Source: Desulfuromonas versatilis (GTDB lineage: Bacteria; Desulfobacterota; Desulfuromonadia; Desulfuromonadales; NIT-T3). Taken from it: a stretch of DNA of 64,000 nucleotides. The translations under genes were made by a program, and so were the position numbers. Below are positions 8,720 to 17,115 of this stretch, piece after piece; position 1 is the first letter of the stretch; every line of letters starts with the position of its first letter. The notes under the pieces were generated by a model, which saw only the letters and a program-made list of their open reading frames with translations, was not told the origin of the DNA and made no database searches. The stretch is taken from positions 1,544,001-1,608,000 of the forward strand of contig NZ_AP024355.1 of NCBI RefSeq assembly GCF_019704135.1. Reading direction: 5' to 3'.

Positions 8720-8965
8720 ATGACCTCACTCACCGTCTCCCTCAAACTCTTCTCCTCCCTCTCCCGCGTCCCCGGCGCGGTCTGGATCGAGGCCACCAAG
8801 CGCAAGGCGCCGCACAAGCCGCTGCTGCACCTGGCGGTGCTGGATCTGGTGCATCGCGGCGTCATCACCACGCCGTTTATCGACGTCACCGCCGATCAGG
8901 TGGAGCTGAACGAGCTATTCAACCTCTACTGGAGGCGGATTTACAATCATAAAGGATGCGGGTAG
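8720..8965 (+). pseudogene. Truncated duplicate of the SBD-HNH restriction gene (N-terminal part)
   Basis: The first about 75 codons encode a close copy of the N-terminus of the intact gene at 9712, including the EATKRKAPHKPLL motif and FNLYWRRI. Identity stops abruptly after NLYWRRI, where the sequence changes to a short unrelated tail YNHKGCG and stops. The HNH domain is lost, so this is a pseudogene or a lone DNA-binding fragment. The conserved segment at about 8749-8943 and its counterpart at about 9741-9934 form direct repeats around the HEPN-like gene. Confidence 0.8.
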
Positions 8966-8969
8966 TGCA

Positions 8970-9686
8970 ATGAAAAATCATAGATACAATCCAGACAACC
9001 TGAAGCCACTTGCCTTTGTAAATGATCCCGATCCTAGATCCAATTTTTTCGAGAGATTCGATCCAGATATCAGGAACTTTAGGCCCTTGACCTTGAATGA
9101 CCACTACGCGTCAATATCCTTCTATACTCTTGTTCCGCCTGTCCCAGAGAAAATCATTACCCATTATGAGACGGGTAAAAACCTCTTTTTTTACGCCTGG
9201 TTTGCTTATCGTTTCTACCCCGTAGCCCAGCTCCATGTTTACACAACCTTGGAAATGGCTCTGAAAGAACGGATTGGCGTGGGCAATCTGCGTTCAGCAA
9301 GCAAGTCTGTCAATCAAAGGCCGGGGCTGAAGGCATATATCCTCTTTGCCAAACAACAGGGGTGGGTACGCAATGAAGGGTTTCAGCGTTGGTGGCAGAG
9401 CGCACGCGTTCGTGCCGAACATCGCGCAAGCATGGAATTGATTGCCGAAATGGAGCGTACTGGTGCAACAGAAGCGGTATGGGATCCATCCAAAGTCGAA
9501 ATCACAGAACAGGATAAAAGTTGGGACTTCATGACTGCTTTAGCAGAGTCGGCCCCAAAGATTCGCAATGAATATGCTCATGGATCCAGCATGCTCCATC
9601 GTTCGGTCTTGGGAAGTTTTGAAGTGGTTGCAGAGTTTATTAAACAGCTGTGGCCAGCGGGAAACTCTTTTGTCCAGATGCCATAG
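8970..9686 (+). CDS. HEPN-like protein of unknown function
   Basis: The 238-residue protein is not recognised as a named family. Near the C-terminus (about residue 197) it has APKIRNEYAHGS, in which RNEYAH fits the R-x4-H (with N after R) motif of HEPN ribonucleases. The upstream part is mostly helical in appearance, with FFYAWFAYRFYPVAQLHVYTTLEMAL. HEPN proteins are often toxins or abortive-infection effectors, so a defence role is plausible but inferred. It lies exactly between the truncated and complete copies of the SBD-HNH gene and appears to have been inserted there. No strong ribosome-binding site precedes the ATG. Confidence 0.6.
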   Translation: MKNHRYNPDNLKPLAFVNDPDPRSNFFERFDPDIRNFRPLTLNDHYASISFYTLVPPVPEKIITHYETGKNLFFYAWFAYRFYPVAQLHVYTTLEMALKERIGVGNLRSASKSVNQRPGLKAYILFAKQQGWVRNEGFQRWWQSARVRAEHRASMELIAEMERTGATEAVWDPSKVEITEQDKSWDFMTALAESAPKIRNEYAHGSSMLHRSVLGSFEVVAEFIKQLWPAGNSFVQMP

Positions 9687-9711
9687 TTTGATTTTGGAAG
9701 CATAAAAACCC

Positions 9712-10692
9712 ATGATCGACCTCACAAACAACATCCAGCGCTTCTCCTCCCTCTCCCGCGCCCCCGGCGCGGTCTGGACCGAGGCCACCAAGCGCAAGGC
9801 CCCTCATAAGCCGTTGCTGCTCCTGGCGGTGCTGGACCTGGTGCACCGCGGTGTCATCACCACGCCGTTCATCGACGTCACCGCCGATCTGGTGGAGCTG
9901 AACGACCTGTTCAATCTCTACTGGCGGCGGATCGTGCCGCTGGGACAGACCAGCAGTATTGCCTTTCCCTTCTCCCGCCTCGCCCGCGAGCCGTTCTGGG
10001 AGCTGGTCCCCCAGCCGGGCAAAGCCATCACCGATGCGGTCATCAACAACACCTCCTCCGTCACCTACCTGCGCAAGTACGCCCTCGGGGCCAAGCTGGA
10101 CGACGGCCTGTTCAGGGTCATGCAGAGCGGGGAAGGGCGGGAGGCGTTGAGGGAAGCACTGCTTCTTTCCTGTTTCTCCGATGAAGCGGCGAAACAGCTG
10201 CTGGAGCAGTCGATAATCAACCGGGAGGCGTTCGACTACAGCCGGGTGCTGGAGGAGCAGGTCCACCTGCCGATGGTGAAAGAGATTGCGGCGGCGAAAA
10301 GCTATCGGCCTGCGGTGCGTGATCAGGCGTTCCGCAAGGTGGTGACCACGGCCTACGACCACCGCTGCGCCCTGTGCGGGATCCGCATCATCACCCCCGA
10401 CGGCCACACGGTGGTGGAGGCAGCGCACATCGTGCCATGGAGCAAATCGAAAAATGACGATATCCGTAACGGCATGGCCCTCTGCCGCACCTGCCACTGG
10501 GGATTTGACGAGGGGATGATCGGCGTGTCCAGCAATTACACGGTCATCACTGCCCGCTCCATCGGTATTGATCCAAATTTCCCCGGTCTGCTCCCGATGC
10601 TTTCAGGGCGGGGAATCATTCCTCCTGCTGACAGCGACCTGTGGCCAGCCCGTGAGTTTCTGGCCGAACATCGGCGAGAATGGCGGCTGTAA
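9712..10692 (+). CDS. HNH restriction endonuclease with putative phosphorothioate-DNA-binding (ScoMcrA-like SBD) domain
   Basis: The 326-residue protein has an N-terminal domain with KAPHKPLLLLAVLDLV, which resembles the sulfur-binding domain of ScoMcrA/SprMcrA-type enzymes, and a C-terminal HNH nuclease: DHRCALCGIRI, EAAHIVPWSKS, NGMALCRTCHWGFD, with the zinc CxxC pairs and the catalytic His. Such type IV enzymes cleave DNA carrying phosphorothioate modifications (family knowledge). The C-terminus is intact. Its 5' end is duplicated at 8720-8965. The substrate specificity is inferred from the N-terminal similarity, and a different modification is possible. Confidence 0.75.
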   Translation: MIDLTNNIQRFSSLSRAPGAVWTEATKRKAPHKPLLLLAVLDLVHRGVITTPFIDVTADLVELNDLFNLYWRRIVPLGQTSSIAFPFSRLAREPFWELVPQPGKAITDAVINNTSSVTYLRKYALGAKLDDGLFRVMQSGEGREALREALLLSCFSDEAAKQLLEQSIINREAFDYSRVLEEQVHLPMVKEIAAAKSYRPAVRDQAFRKVVTTAYDHRCALCGIRIITPDGHTVVEAAHIVPWSKSKNDDIRNGMALCRTCHWGFDEGMIGVSSNYTVITARSIGIDPNFPGLLPMLSGRGIIPPADSDLWPAREFLAEHRREWRL

Positions 10693-10850
10693 AGGGCGCT
10701 GGTACCAAGCTTGCAAATTCACTCCGTCATGCTTTGAAACTTTGACACCTTCGGCAGGGAGGGGCTCTTTGCAACGTCTTCCCTGAATAAATGTCTGAAG
10801 CAAAGTTTTTAAAACAGTTTTGATGATTTTTGAATGATAGTTCTTAGGTC
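10693..10850. other. Intergenic gap before the McrBC-type operon
   Basis: About 160 bp with no convincing gene; the AT-rich stretch near 10795-10840 is a plausible promoter region for the downstream operon, although no clear -35/-10 pair could be fixed. Confidence 0.3.
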
Positions 10851-10863
10851 AAAGGAGGGCCCG

Positions 10864-11229
10864 TTGTTAACTGTCGATCGCTATAATAGAGCACTGGTGG
10901 ATATGGGGTTGACCGACAAGCAGAAGGAAATGCTGACCGCCCACTATAGTGCCCCCGACCGCCGGATTACCATGACCAGGCTGGCTGAAACTGTAGGGTA
11001 CCAGAACTATGCGGCTGCCAATCTGCAGTATGGCAAGCTGGCCAAAAAACTCTGCCAAGTTATGGATGCTGAACCGGATGACCGGTATAAGGACGGTAGC
11101 CCGTTCTGGCTCTCGATCATCGCCGAAGCCTGGAAGAATAAGGATGGCGAATATGAGTTCCAGATGTGGCCTGAACTGGCCGAGGCCCTTGAGGCAATGG
11201 GTATGGTCGATGGAGGGGCCAATGATTGA
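10864..11229 (+). CDS. Small McrBC-associated protein of unknown function
   Basis: About 121 residues. The sequence LTDKQKEMLTAHYSAPDRRITMTRLAETVGYQNYAAANLQYGKLAKKL looks like a winged-helix or small DNA-binding module, followed by an acidic C-terminus ending PELAEALEAMGMVDGG. The TTG at 10864 is preferred because AAAGGAGG (10851-10858) is well placed; an in-frame ATG at 10834 lies upstream of that site. The 3' end overlaps the McrB-like ATG by 8 bp, so it is the first gene of a three-gene operon and may help recognition of modified DNA (inferred). Confidence 0.7.
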   Translation: MLTVDRYNRALVDMGLTDKQKEMLTAHYSAPDRRITMTRLAETVGYQNYAAANLQYGKLAKKLCQVMDAEPDDRYKDGSPFWLSIIAEAWKNKDGEYEFQMWPELAEALEAMGMVDGGAND

Positions 11230-12997
11230 AAAGTTGAAGGCGATTTTCAGGGAGCAGCTTCCTGATTTTGTTGATTTCCAACAACCGGGTAAGACTTATC
11301 TTGATAACGAATACAGCTACAAGGTTGCCCTTTCGACCATGGCCCATGAAATGCTTGACGAATGGGTTAACGGCGCGGTCGACGGGCTGTCCACGGAAAG
11401 TTTCCGCGAGCTATTAGGTCGGCTCCTGCGAGGAAAGCTCCCGGGGGTGGACATCATTCAGAACCTTGCCGGCTGGCGTGACAATGCAACTTTTTTCGAT
11501 GAAATTCTTAGCGATGAGGCCCAGACACGGCAGTTCATGGTTCATCTCCATTCCCTCCTGCGGGACGCGGCTGCTGGTTCCGAGGTCAGTGATAGTCTGG
11601 GTCGGATGCATGACTGGCTCAATGCACGCGACTGCCCGCCCAACTTGACCAAAGTCTTTCCATCCTTTTTTCTCTTTGTCTGGAACCCCAAGGAACATTT
11701 TTTTATCAAGCCGAGAGTTTTCGACCAATTCTTACGAAATATTGGCGAAAAACCCCTGGGTACCGGTTACCGCCTGACTTCGGCGGAGTACCAACGGGTT
11801 TTGCAGATAATGAACCGTCTCCGGGATCAACTGACTGATTGGCATCCCCGGGACATGATTGATATCCACAGTTTCTTCTGGGTAGTGCAGCACTGGGCGG
11901 ATATGAAACTGAAGGATGAAAAAGTTGAGGCAGGGCCTGTGGAGGATGCTGCCATCGAGGTCGATCAGCCGACGAAAATGGATCGCGTCAGCATGCAGCT
12001 AAACCTGATTCTGTACGGCCCGCCGGGGACAGGGAAGACCTACGAACTGGAAAAGGAATTTTTTCCAAAATTTTTCGTCGAGGTTAGCTCCCAAGGGGTT
12101 CGTCGCTGCGAGTTCGTCACCTTTCACCAAAGTTATGCCTATGAGGAGTTTGTCGAAGGGATCAAACCGGTTGTCGATTCCCAAGGCGAGGGTGGCCTGA
12201 CCTACCAGGTGCAAGACGGTATTTTCAAGCAGATGGTGGCCAAAGCGGTCAGTGATCCTCATCACAGCTACGCGCTGTTTATCGACGAAATCAACCGTGC
12301 CAACATCTCGAAGGTGTTCGGTGAGCTAATCACCCTCCTTGAGTCCGACAAGCGGATGCGCTGGAACGAAGAGACGCAGGCATGGGAGGGCGGCATTCGC
12401 ATCCGTTTGCCCTATACCCATACCCAATCGCCTGGGGCACCTTTGTTCGGCGTCCCGGACAACTTGCACCTTGTCGGCACCATGAACACAGCCGACAGGA
12501 GTATTGCCCTGCTCGATACGGCTCTGCGGCGTCGTTTCGAATTTCGGGAATTGATGCCCCGACCAGACCTCCTAAGTAAGCAGAGCGTGACGGCGCCCGG
12601 TGGTTCTAGCAGCATCGACTTGGATAAACTTTTGGAAGCGATGAACGACCGTATCGAGTTCCTTTACGACCGGGATCACCAAATCGGCCATGCGTATTTC
12701 ATGGGGGTCGAAAATTATCAGCAGCTCGAACAGGTTTTTTTGAATCGCATCATCCCGCTGTTACAGGAGTATTTCTACAACGACTGGGAAAAGGTGCAGA
12801 TGATCCTGGCCGACCTGGACGATTCCCTCGATGTCGACGGTCGACCCAAGGCCAAAGACAACGCCATCATCAGCTACCGGATGCCCAAGGTTCACACCCT
12901 CCTTGGCCATACGGACGCCATGGCACAGCGTCGGCTTTACGAGATCCCGGTACAGATAGAGCCCGAGTCCATAATCAAGATCTATGATGGCTTCTGA
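11222..12997 (+). CDS. mcrB: McrB-type AAA+ GTPase of a type IV restriction system
   Basis: The 591-residue protein has an N-terminal region of about 260 residues for recognition, then an AAA+ domain with Walker A GPPGTGKT (266-273), Walker B-type YALFIDEINRANISKV and the McrB signature MNTADRSIALLDTALRRRF (from 421). In characterised systems McrB hexamers hydrolyse GTP and translocate on methylcytosine DNA with McrC. The ATG at 11222 overlaps the previous gene, and the stop overlaps the McrC-like start (TGATG), so translation is coupled. The N-terminal domain is not the classical E. coli type, so the recognised modification may differ. Confidence 0.9.
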   Translation: MIEKLKAIFREQLPDFVDFQQPGKTYLDNEYSYKVALSTMAHEMLDEWVNGAVDGLSTESFRELLGRLLRGKLPGVDIIQNLAGWRDNATFFDEILSDEAQTRQFMVHLHSLLRDAAAGSEVSDSLGRMHDWLNARDCPPNLTKVFPSFFLFVWNPKEHFFIKPRVFDQFLRNIGEKPLGTGYRLTSAEYQRVLQIMNRLRDQLTDWHPRDMIDIHSFFWVVQHWADMKLKDEKVEAGPVEDAAIEVDQPTKMDRVSMQLNLILYGPPGTGKTYELEKEFFPKFFVEVSSQGVRRCEFVTFHQSYAYEEFVEGIKPVVDSQGEGGLTYQVQDGIFKQMVAKAVSDPHHSYALFIDEINRANISKVFGELITLLESDKRMRWNEETQAWEGGIRIRLPYTHTQSPGAPLFGVPDNLHLVGTMNTADRSIALLDTALRRRFEFRELMPRPDLLSKQSVTAPGGSSSIDLDKLLEAMNDRIEFLYDRDHQIGHAYFMGVENYQQLEQVFLNRIIPLLQEYFYNDWEKVQMILADLDDSLDVDGRPKAKDNAIISYRMPKVHTLLGHTDAMAQRRLYEIPVQIEPESIIKIYDGF

Positions 12998-14313
12998 TGC
13001 CGGCCTTTGAGCATACCCTCCAGCTTAAAGAGTTCGAGCGCGTTTCCGTTGGCCCGCAATGGGACAGCCGTACCCGCACCGTCGGGGCAGGGGAGGTGGC
13101 GGCCATCGAGCGCTTTCAGGCCAAATCGGGGAGGGAGCTGATCAAGCTCGGCTACCGGAGCATCCAAGGCACGAACTGGGTTGGAACCCTGGGTGTTGGC
13201 CAGCGCTGCCTGGAGGTGATCCCGAAAATTGACGACCCTGCCGGCCCCCTCGATGCCCGCCGCACCAGGGAAAACCTGCTTTGGATGGTGTCCCGGGCTG
13301 GGATGGTGCCGATCGAGCCCGCGGATATCGCCCGGCTTGCCGACCCCCAGCGGCCTTTGCTGGCGGCCTTTCTGGACCTGTATGTCGACCACCTGGCCCG
13401 CGAGTGGCAGCGAGGCCCTATCAAGGCATATATCTCCGAGGAGGAAAACCGAACCTACCTGCGTGGAAAACTCCTTTTCCCCCAGCAGCAGCGGCACAAC
13501 CTGATCCAGAAGCAACGCTTTTTCACCACCGCGGATGAGTTCACCATGGACAACCCGCTCTCCCGCCTGCTCAAGGCCGGTCTGCGCTGCTGCGCCGGGC
13601 AGCGGCTGAGCGATACCGTGGCACGGAAGGCCAGAGGTCTGCTGATGGAGTTCGCCGAGGTGGCAGACTGGGAGTTTTCGAGCCAGGAAGCCGACCAGCT
13701 CCAGGTCAGTCGCCAGCATTCGCGCTATGAGTTGCTGGTCAATCTGGCGCGGTTGATTTTGCGGAGCACTTCACCCGAAACTGGTGGTGACGGCCGGCAG
13801 GTCTACTCGCTGATGTTCGACATGAACGAGGTATTCGAGAAATTCGTTGCCGCCGAAATGAAAACCGCTCTGGCAGGGACCAAGTTTGCGGTGGTTTCGC
13901 AAGTCGCTGGGCAAAGTCTGTTAACCCAGAATGGAAAGCCTCGCTTCAACCTGCGACCGGATATCGGTGTTTATCGGGGGGGCGAGCTCGTTTGCCTGGT
14001 CGACACCAAATGGAAGCGCCTGGACATGAACAAGTCTCACGCAGGCGTCAGCCAAGCGGATATCTATCAGATGTATGCCTACGGCAAGGAATACGGATCT
14101 GCTTTGACGGTCCTTCTCTATCCGCGGTGGGGGAGCTTGCCCGAGAGCATTGCAGGGTACGTGCACAATTATAGCGCGTTGGCCGATCACCAGAAGGGGA
14201 TCGAAATCAGGACGCTTGATGTTGGAAGCCTTCTTTCGCTCCCTGCACATCGCATGGAATTTGCGGCGTCGCTTTTCAGGTTGATTCCTGATGTTGCTCC
14301 AAGGTCCCGGTGA
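12997..14313 (+). CDS. mcrC: McrC-type nuclease subunit
   Basis: The 438-residue protein carries the PD-(D/E)XK nuclease core in the C-terminal half: LRPDIGVYRGGELVCLVDTKWK, with the metal-binding Asp and the D-x-K triad (about residues 320-336). Upstream are McrC features such as DEFTMDNPLSRLLKAGL. It should supply the cleavage activity of the McrB complex. The ATG overlaps the mcrB stop. After its end there are about 170 bp before the AbiE genes. Confidence 0.88.
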   Translation: MPAFEHTLQLKEFERVSVGPQWDSRTRTVGAGEVAAIERFQAKSGRELIKLGYRSIQGTNWVGTLGVGQRCLEVIPKIDDPAGPLDARRTRENLLWMVSRAGMVPIEPADIARLADPQRPLLAAFLDLYVDHLAREWQRGPIKAYISEEENRTYLRGKLLFPQQQRHNLIQKQRFFTTADEFTMDNPLSRLLKAGLRCCAGQRLSDTVARKARGLLMEFAEVADWEFSSQEADQLQVSRQHSRYELLVNLARLILRSTSPETGGDGRQVYSLMFDMNEVFEKFVAAEMKTALAGTKFAVVSQVAGQSLLTQNGKPRFNLRPDIGVYRGGELVCLVDTKWKRLDMNKSHAGVSQADIYQMYAYGKEYGSALTVLLYPRWGSLPESIAGYVHNYSALADHQKGIEIRTLDVGSLLSLPAHRMEFAASLFRLIPDVAPRSR

Positions 14314-14432
14314 AAACCCGGTGGTTGGGATGGGGGAAAACGGAAAGCTTTTCATTCCCTGATGCTTGCATTGTGTCTTGATGTTTACTGGCAAAAAAAC
14401 TTGGTTTTCCTATCCACATGAACCACTCGACA

Positions 14433-14455
14433 AAAGTAACGAAAAGTGTTACTTT
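14433..14455. promoter_or_regulatory. Inverted repeat, candidate AbiEi operator
   Basis: AAAGTAAC and GTTACTTT form a perfect 8-bp inverted repeat separated by 7 bp, 30 bp before the antitoxin ATG. AbiEi antitoxins are known to bind inverted repeats in their promoter and repress the operon. Confidence 0.6.
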
Positions 14456-14484
14456 CTGCGAGTGATTCATCTGTGAGGGGCCAA

Positions 14485-15267
14485 ATGTTAGCATCTAATT
14501 TCATTTCGGGCTTAGTGGCAAAAGGGCAGTACACCTTCACCGGCGAAGACGCTGACAAAGTCCTTGGTCCCAATCCCGTCGCAACTCGGGCAGCTCTTAG
14601 GAGGCTGAGCAAAAAGGGGGAAATCGCCATGCCCTATAGGGGATTCTGGGTGATCGTGCCCCCGGAATACCAGGGTTTTGGCTGCCTGCCTCCTGAGCAG
14701 TTCATTCCCCAACTCATGAACCACTTGCAAGAGCCGTATTACGCGGGTCTTTTGAGTGCGGCCGTGTATCACGGCGCCGCGCATCACCGGCCCCAGGTTT
14801 TTCAGGTGGTGGTGGGAAAAAACCGTCCCAGCATCGAATGCGGGAAGGTCAGGGTGAATTTCATCGCACGGAAGAATGTAGCAGAGATCCCCACCGCCAA
14901 TTTCAAAACTCCCCGCGGACTTCTTAGACTATCCTCTCCTGAAGCGACCGCTTTTGATCTGGTTGGCTATCCAGAACACTCGGTTGGGCTGGATAATGTG
15001 GCCACCATCCTGGGAGAACTTGCCGAAAAACTGGACGGGAAAAAGCTTGTGGAGGCAGCAAAGTACTCACCGGTCGCCTGGGCGCAGCGCCTGGGTTATC
15101 TGCTCGACCTTGTCGGTGAAGGGGAAAAGGCGGACGACCTGGCCCTTCATGTAGCTAGGGAAAGACCCGTGTCGACCCCTCTTGAACGGTCCAGGCCCTT
15201 CAAGGGCGCGCCCAAAGATGCGCGATGGTCCGTGATGATCAACACCCAGGTAGAGGCCGAGTTTTGA
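14485..15267 (+). CDS. abiEi: AbiEi-type antitoxin (type IV toxin-antitoxin)
   Basis: The 260-residue protein has an N-terminal helix-turn-helix region (AALRRLSKKGEIAMPYRGFWVI) followed by the AbiEi C-terminal domain with YYAGLLSAAVYHGAAHHRPQ and VNFIARKNVAEIPT. Antitoxins of this family repress their own operon and counter the AbiEii nucleotidyltransferase. The ATG at 14485 is preceded by GAGGGG; an in-frame ATG at 14446 lies inside the operator repeat, which argues against it. It overlaps the toxin gene by 4 bp if the toxin starts at TTG 15264. Confidence 0.85.
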   Translation: MLASNFISGLVAKGQYTFTGEDADKVLGPNPVATRAALRRLSKKGEIAMPYRGFWVIVPPEYQGFGCLPPEQFIPQLMNHLQEPYYAGLLSAAVYHGAAHHRPQVFQVVVGKNRPSIECGKVRVNFIARKNVAEIPTANFKTPRGLLRLSSPEATAFDLVGYPEHSVGLDNVATILGELAEKLDGKKLVEAAKYSPVAWAQRLGYLLDLVGEGEKADDLALHVARERPVSTPLERSRPFKGAPKDARWSVMINTQVEAEF

Positions 15268-16055
15268 TCTCTCAGGACTTTATTACCGAATGGCGTGACA
15301 AGGCGCCATGGCTGCAGTTGTCCCAAGTCGAACAGGATCTGGTCATCTGCCGCGCCCTGGTGGCGATCTTCAACCATCCGGTGCTGAAGGAAACACTCGC
15401 GTTTCGCGGCGGTACGGCGATGTTCAAGCTGCACATGCCGGCGGCCCGCTATTCGGAGGACATCGACCTGGTTCAGGTTGAGGCCGGGGGTATCGGTCCG
15501 TTGATGGATGGCATCCGGGAAGCCTTGACCCCCTGGCTTGGTGCGCCGAAATGGAAGCAGTCCCAGGGACGGGTCACGTTTCGCTACCGCTTCGAGTCCG
15601 AAGAGGGCTTGCCGATGAGTCTCAAGGTGGAGATCAACTCTCGAGAACATTTTTCCGTCTTCGGGTTTCGAAAATATCCTTTCGCGGTCGACTCGCGCTG
15701 GTTCTCGGGGGCGGCGGAGATCTTGACCTATGACCTTGAGGAACTGTTGGGGACCAAACTGCGGGCTCTGTACCAGCGCAAGAAGGGGCGCGATCTGTTC
15801 GACCTGTGGCACGCTTTTAACGGCGGCGGAAGCTCGCCGGATGCTGCCCGAATCATCGTAGCTTTTCTGAAATACATGGATGATGGTGGCTACCAGATAA
15901 CCCGGGCGCAATTCGAACAAAACCTGCTGGAGAAGCGGGACGACCCCCAATTCGCTGGGGATATCCGGCCGCTCCTGACTGCTGATGCGGAGTGGGATTT
16001 CAATACGGCCTTTGATTTTGTCATGGACACCCTGATTTCCAAGCTGCCGGGCTAA
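15264..16055 (+). CDS. abiEii: AbiEii/AbiGii-type nucleotidyltransferase toxin
   Basis: About 263 residues with the AbiEii core FRGGTAMFKLH...YSEDIDLV, the GG-T and S-x-D-x-D nucleotidyltransferase motifs, then the KLRALYQRKKGRDLFDLWHA helix bundle. Family members are bacteriostatic toxins, and several modify tRNA (known for MenT-type relatives). The TTG at 15264 overlaps the antitoxin stop in TTGA; an ATG at 15225 would give a 43-bp overlap and 13 extra residues. Either start keeps the domain complete. Confidence 0.85.
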   Translation: MISQDFITEWRDKAPWLQLSQVEQDLVICRALVAIFNHPVLKETLAFRGGTAMFKLHMPAARYSEDIDLVQVEAGGIGPLMDGIREALTPWLGAPKWKQSQGRVTFRYRFESEEGLPMSLKVEINSREHFSVFGFRKYPFAVDSRWFSGAAEILTYDLEELLGTKLRALYQRKKGRDLFDLWHAFNGGGSSPDAARIIVAFLKYMDDGGYQITRAQFEQNLLEKRDDPQFAGDIRPLLTADAEWDFNTAFDFVMDTLISKLPG

Positions 16056-16168
16056 CCCTGGCAGGGGCGTTCGTTTGAGTCATAGAGTCTGTTTGGGTGA
16101 GTATGACCCGACATGACGAAAATTCAGACTTTTCAATTGCTCAATTGCGGGGTCGGACCACGCCAACT

Positions 16169-16351
16169 TACCTGGCCGAATGCCGCAAGCGCGAGATTCT
16201 TGACGTGCGGATTATTCACGGTAAGGGGACCGGGACTCTGCAACGGACCGTACATGCCATTCTCGGCCGGTTTCCGGAGGTTGTGTCCTTTCGTTTGGCA
16301 GGAGAAGATGCTGGCGGATGGGGGGCTACGTTGGTCCGTTTGCGAAAATGA
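16169..16351 (+). pseudogene. 3' remnant of an smr gene, right end of the defence island
   Basis: The last about 60 codons reproduce the C-terminal half of the Smr protein at 6537-6848 (YLAECRKR...RIIHGKGTGTLQ...GWGATLVRLRK) with a slightly different 3' end. The DLHA strand is missing; an in-frame ATG at 16097 has unrelated sequence before the repeat. This is best read as the displaced 3' end of smr. Confidence 0.8.
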
Positions 16352-16372
16352 TTCAAGGGAAGTTGGAAATGA

Positions 16373-16412
16373 AAAAAGCGCCTCACCCATCCGGGTTGAG
16401 GCGCTTTTCTTT
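16373..16412 (+). terminator. Intrinsic terminator after the smr remnant
   Basis: AAAGCGCCTCA pairs with TGAGGCGCTTT around a CCCATCCGGGT loop and is followed by TCTTTG. Confidence 0.8.
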
Positions 16413-16419
16413 GTTGGTG

Positions 16420-16447
16420 TGGTGCCGAAGGCCGGAATCGGACCGGC
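16420..16447. other. attL-like site: 28-bp copy of the tRNA-Leu 3' end
   Basis: This 28-bp segment begins TGGTGCCGAAGGCCGGAATC and matches 24408-24435 with one mismatch. The other copy is the 3' end, including encoded CCA, of the tRNA-Leu gene. The two copies delimit an 8.0-kb island carrying its own integrase, the usual arrangement of a tRNA-integrated element. Confidence 0.85.
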
Positions 16448-16809
16448 TTCTATTTGGCGCCCAAAAAGCTCAAATTCTCAGCTAGTTATTGGGCCGTGCT
16501 TTTGTTAGGTTCTCCTCTTCTGAGTATTTGCTTTGTAGCAGCTCTTGTAGCTGGACGCAACAAGATTATTTTTTTCTTGCTAGGGGATACCGAACAGAGA
16601 CGCATTAAAAAAACCAGACTAAAACAGTCGGTTATTTTTTAGGGGGGGCTCGGCCACATCTACCCACAGCCCGACTTGATATATAATTCTTCTATTTAAA
16701 ATCAGTAACTTGCAAAGAAAATAAAAAATTTAGAAAAAATTCTGATAAATGGTGGGGTCTTACAGGACATAAGGAGGTAGAAGCACAAATCCTACCTGGA
16801 GGTGACTGA
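16448..16809. other. AT-rich gap at the left end of the tRNA-Leu island
   Basis: About 360 bp with no convincing gene. A 62-codon open frame (16454-16642) has no ribosome-binding site or family resemblance. The region from 16680 to 16760 is very AT-rich and could hold a promoter for the next gene, which has a GGAGGTGA site. Confidence 0.4.
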
Positions 16810-17115
16810 ATGAACTTTGTCCGAACTAACCAGACCACAGACGAAAGAGCTTTAAAAATTAACCGTTTGATGAATGACACGCTGAGGATGGCAGAGGCTG
16901 GGGCGCTGTTTGCAGAGGTCCTGGCTGATTTTGACGGAGATACCACAGCCTTGAATCGCTGGATCAAGCAGCACTGTGATTGCGCAGTTCAAACTGCCCA
17001 CCGCTACCGCATCTTGGCGGCGCATAGAGAGGTCCTTGAGCATACTGGTATTTTCAGGCTAATTGACGCTTACAGGTTGCTTCGAATCGACGGTAATGTA
17101 CCGACAACGGAGTAA
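16810..17115 (+). CDS. Small hypothetical protein of the tRNA-Leu island
   Basis: The 101-residue protein is preceded by GGAGGTGA at 16798-16805, a strong site, so it is probably translated. LADFDGDTTALNRWIKQHCDCAVQTAHRYRILAAHREVL resembles the fold-segment of DUF3102-like phage/plasmid proteins, but this is a weak impression. It has no membrane segment or signal. First plus-strand gene of the island, followed by the candidate HUH protein. Confidence 0.6.
   Translation: MNFVRTNQTTDERALKINRLMNDTLRMAEAGALFAEVLADFDGDTTALNRWIKQHCDCAVQTAHRYRILAAHREVLEHTGIFRLIDAYRLLRIDGNVPTTE

Noticed and set aside
8720-8965. 81-codon frame as an independent small regulator
   Set aside because: It is a direct copy of the N-terminus of the gene at 9712 and stops after a break in identity; truncated duplicate is the simpler reading.
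16454-16642. 62-codon open frame MAPKKLKFSA
   Set aside because: No ribosome-binding site, starts inside the attachment-site edge, no family resemblance.
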